From the NCBI RefSeq assembly GCF_008015755.1, contig NZ_SSGF01000007.1, positions 186,001 to 250,000 on the forward strand: a stretch of DNA of 64,000 nt. The letters run 5' to 3'. This DNA is from Methylophilus sp. (lineage in GTDB: Bacteria > Pseudomonadota > Gammaproteobacteria > Burkholderiales > Methylophilaceae). The position numbers and the translations under genes are program-made. Positions 62,402-64,000 of this stretch are shown here, in pieces. Each line of letters starts with the position of its first letter. The stretch's first letter is position 1. The notes beneath the pieces were generated by a model. The model did no database searches and was not told the origin of the DNA. It was given only the letters and a program-made list of their open reading frames with translations.

Positions 62402-63508
62402 ATGGCGCGTCCATTTAAATCCCCCAAAGCGACTGCTGCGGCACGTCCACCCAAAGTGCAACCGGCAGCGACAACAGTGACGGTGGATGCTGACGGCACC
62501 GAAGTGGCTGCAACACAACGTTCTGGGCAGCGTTTGCACAAATTGCTGGCCTTGGCTGGTTTTGGCTCGCGTCGCGATATGGAAACGCTGATTGAGAGTG
62601 GCCGCATCACCATTAATGGCCAGGTTGCGCAAGTCGGTGCGGTGGTAGACGAACATGACATCGTCCGCTTGGATAGCCGTATTCTGCATTTGCCGTTTGA
62701 GGCAGAGCTGCCACAAATATTGCTTTACCATAAACCCGAAGGCGAGATCGTCAGCCAGGATGACCCGGAAGGCCGAGCCACCGTCTTTGATAAACTGCCA
62801 CGTATCAAACAAGGTAAATGGCTGGCGATTGGCCGGCTGGATATGAATACCAGTGGCTTGTTGATTTTTACCAATTCTGGTGAGCTGGCAAACCGCTTTA
62901 TGCATCCGCGTTATGAAGTTGAGCGTGAATATGCGGTGAGGATTCTGGGGGAGTTGACCGAGGACCAGATGGCGCAACTCAAAAACGGTATCGAGCTCGA
63001 AGATGGCCCGGCCAACTTTGAAAGCATCTTCCCGCAAGGCGGTGAAGGGGCCAATAAATGGTATCAGGTAGTGATTAAAGAAGGCCGTAACCGCGAAGTG
63101 CGTCGCCTGTTCGAGGCGTTTCATTTGCCCGTGAGCCGGTTGATGCGCGTGCGATTTGGCCCGATCAACCTGCCACCGCGCCTCAAGCGCGGCACCATGC
63201 TCAAGCTGGAGCAAAAGCAAGTGGTGGGTTTAATGGAGTGGGCGGGTCTGGAAGTGCCGCGTAAACCGCTCAAGCAACTCAGTCCACGCGAAAAAGACCG
63301 TGCTACGCGTGTGTTTGTGCCTAAAGTGCGTAAACAACGCCGTAGCTTGCTGGAAACCGCAAACGCGCCGACAGAGACTGAACGCCCAGCACGTCCGGCG
63401 CCTAAGCAATCACGCCGGATTCGCCAGGATGCTGATATTAAACAGGCTTCACGCGAGAACGCACGCGCCAATACTGGCGCAAAAAAGCGCAGCGACCGCA
63501 ATCGCTAA
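62402..63508 (+). CDS. rluB: 23S rRNA pseudouridine2605 synthase
   Basis: A 368-residue RsuA/RluB-family enzyme that makes pseudouridine 2605 in 23S rRNA. After a basic, Ala/Pro/Lys-rich N-terminal extension of about 40 residues, an S4 domain is seen (RLHKLLALAGFGSRRDMETLIESGRI). The catalytic Asp is in AIGRLDMNTSGLLIFTN. Further motifs are EREYAVRILGEL and GRNREVRRLFEAFHLPVSRLMRVRFG. The C terminus is an Arg/Lys-rich tail of about 80 residues. Length fits RluB, not RsuA. Confidence 0.95.
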   Translation: MARPFKSPKATAAARPPKVQPAATTVTVDADGTEVAATQRSGQRLHKLLALAGFGSRRDMETLIESGRITINGQVAQVGAVVDEHDIVRLDSRILHLPFEAELPQILLYHKPEGEIVSQDDPEGRATVFDKLPRIKQGKWLAIGRLDMNTSGLLIFTNSGELANRFMHPRYEVEREYAVRILGELTEDQMAQLKNGIELEDGPANFESIFPQGGEGANKWYQVVIKEGRNREVRRLFEAFHLPVSRLMRVRFGPINLPPRLKRGTMLKLEQKQVVGLMEWAGLEVPRKPLKQLSPREKDRATRVFVPKVRKQRRSLLETANAPTETERPARPAPKQSRRIRQDADIKQASRENARANTGAKKRSDRNR

Positions 63509-63532
63509 CCCGTTAAACTGGTGTGGTATCAA

Positions 63533-63563
63533 AAAAAAGCACTTCTGACCGAAGTGCTTTTTT
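63533..63563. terminator. Bidirectional terminator
   Basis: A perfect 13-bp stem AAAAAAGCACTTC / GAAGTGCTTTTTT with loop TGACC lies between convergent rluB and prmB, with A- and T-tracts. Confidence 0.92.
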
Positions 63564-63603
63564 AATAGATTGAAACGCTGCGCAGACAAGTTTGCCTGCC
63601 GAT

Positions 63604-64000
63604 TTATTCGCTTTGCAAACCCGCTTCAACCAAATCTTCTTTGGTCAGCATAAACACAAATTGGTCGCCCGCACTGGTATCCAGCCAGGTAAAAGGCAGC
63701 TCTGGGTAGGCGTCATGCAAGGCATCGCGATTATGGCCGATTTCTACCACTAAGATACCGCCATCATTGAGGTATTCGCCCGCTTGTGTGAGTAAAGTGT
63801 GCGTGTGATCCAGCCCTGCCACACCACTGCCCAGTGCCAGTTGCGGCTCCTGGCGGTATTCCGCTGGTAGCTCTGCCATGCTGGGGGCATCTACATAAGG
63901 CGGGTTGCTGATAATCACATCGTATTTACGGCCTTTGAGCGCAGTAAACATATCAGACTGCACCGCCTGTACCTGATGCTCCAGTCCGTAACGCTTGATA
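63604..64000 (-). CDS. prmB: Ribosomal protein L3 glutamine methyltransferase, partial
   Basis: The C-terminal 131 residues of an HemK/PrmB-type methyltransferase; the 5' part lies beyond the window. The catalytic NPPY motif is in VIISNPPYVDAPSMAELPAEYRQEPQLALGSG, preceded by QAVQSDMF. The phrase YVDAPSMAELPAEY distinguishes PrmB (L3 Gln150) from PrmC. The ending VEAGLQSE is normal, so the gene is truncated only by the window edge. Confidence 0.93.
   Translation of the reverse strand, partial: IKRYGLEHQVQAVQSDMFTALKGRKYDVIISNPPYVDAPSMAELPAEYRQEPQLALGSGVAGLDHTHTLLTQAGEYLNDGGILVVEIGHNRDALHDAYPELPFTWLDTSAGDQFVFMLTKEDLVEAGLQSE

Overview
The window is the chromosome of a Gram-negative betaproteobacterium, most likely a Methylophilaceae methylotroph (Methylophilus/Methylovorus-like). 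The evidence is indirect: betaproteobacterial gene orders (pilD-coaE-zapD-yacG; recA-recX-alaS; thrS-infC-rpmI-rplT-pheST-ihfA), an outer-membrane Mla lipoprotein, type IV pilus motors, a PyrB/inactive-dihydroorotase pair, a RibBX-type riboflavin protein and a near-50% GC appearance. No methylotrophy gene lies in the window, so the family assignment is inference. Most of the 64 kb is tightly packed housekeeping sequence.

Layout. 0.2-7 kb: corC, a small exported protein, mscL, panC, then panD-rsfS-rlmH-phrB and mlaA. 7-15.3 kb: pmbA and darP (divergent), a cysteine-less TusA-like protein, a large 'SpecificRecomb' membrane protein, a PDZ protein, then mogA-VanZ-thiL-pgpA-pncC. 15.3-21.4 kb: a Gly/His-rich exported protein, recA-recX-alaS, lysC. 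21.5-21.9 kb: tRNA-Ser(GCU) and tRNA-Arg(ACG). 22-26.2 kb: ispB, pilD-coaE-zapD-yacG. 26.2-30.3 kb: an accessory stretch with a PCu(A)C copper chaperone, a VF530 protein, vapBC, and an AT-rich minus-strand cluster encoding an exported STN-domain protein, an exported Cys-rich CCSxHGGV protein and a small frame broken by a stop. 30.3-38.8 kb: Nudix-ThiE fusion, DUF815 ATPase, maf-rng, yggT-proC-yggS, pilT-pilU. 38.8-44.4 kb: one long minus-strand gene run ribE-ribBX-yqgE-ruvX-pyrR-pyrB-pyrX. 44.5-48.8 kb: ypfJ-like protease, Nudix hydrolase, SDR, MltB-type transglycosylase, a 2OG-Fe(II) oxygenase and tRNA-Val(GAC). 49-56.8 kb: the thrS to merR translation/IHF cluster and tRNA-Pro(GGG). 57-64 kb: a GGDEF/EAL protein, a conserved unknown plus recJ, rluB, and the 3' part of prmB running off the window.

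How it works together. The window covers cofactor supply (pantothenate/CoA: panC, panD, coaE; thiamine: thiL; riboflavin: ribE, ribBX; molybdopterin: mogA), pyrimidine synthesis, translation (four aminoacyl-tRNA synthetase subunits, IF3, L35, L20, RsfS, RlmH, RluB, PrmB), recombination and repair (recA, recX, recJ, phrB, ruvX) and twitching motility (pilD, pilT, pilU). The most novel-looking part is the accessory stretch at about 27.6-30.3 kb. Other items worth a second look are the AUA start of infC, the Cys-to-Ser change in the TusA-like protein, the zinc-site-less RibBX, and two related inverted-repeat intergenic elements.
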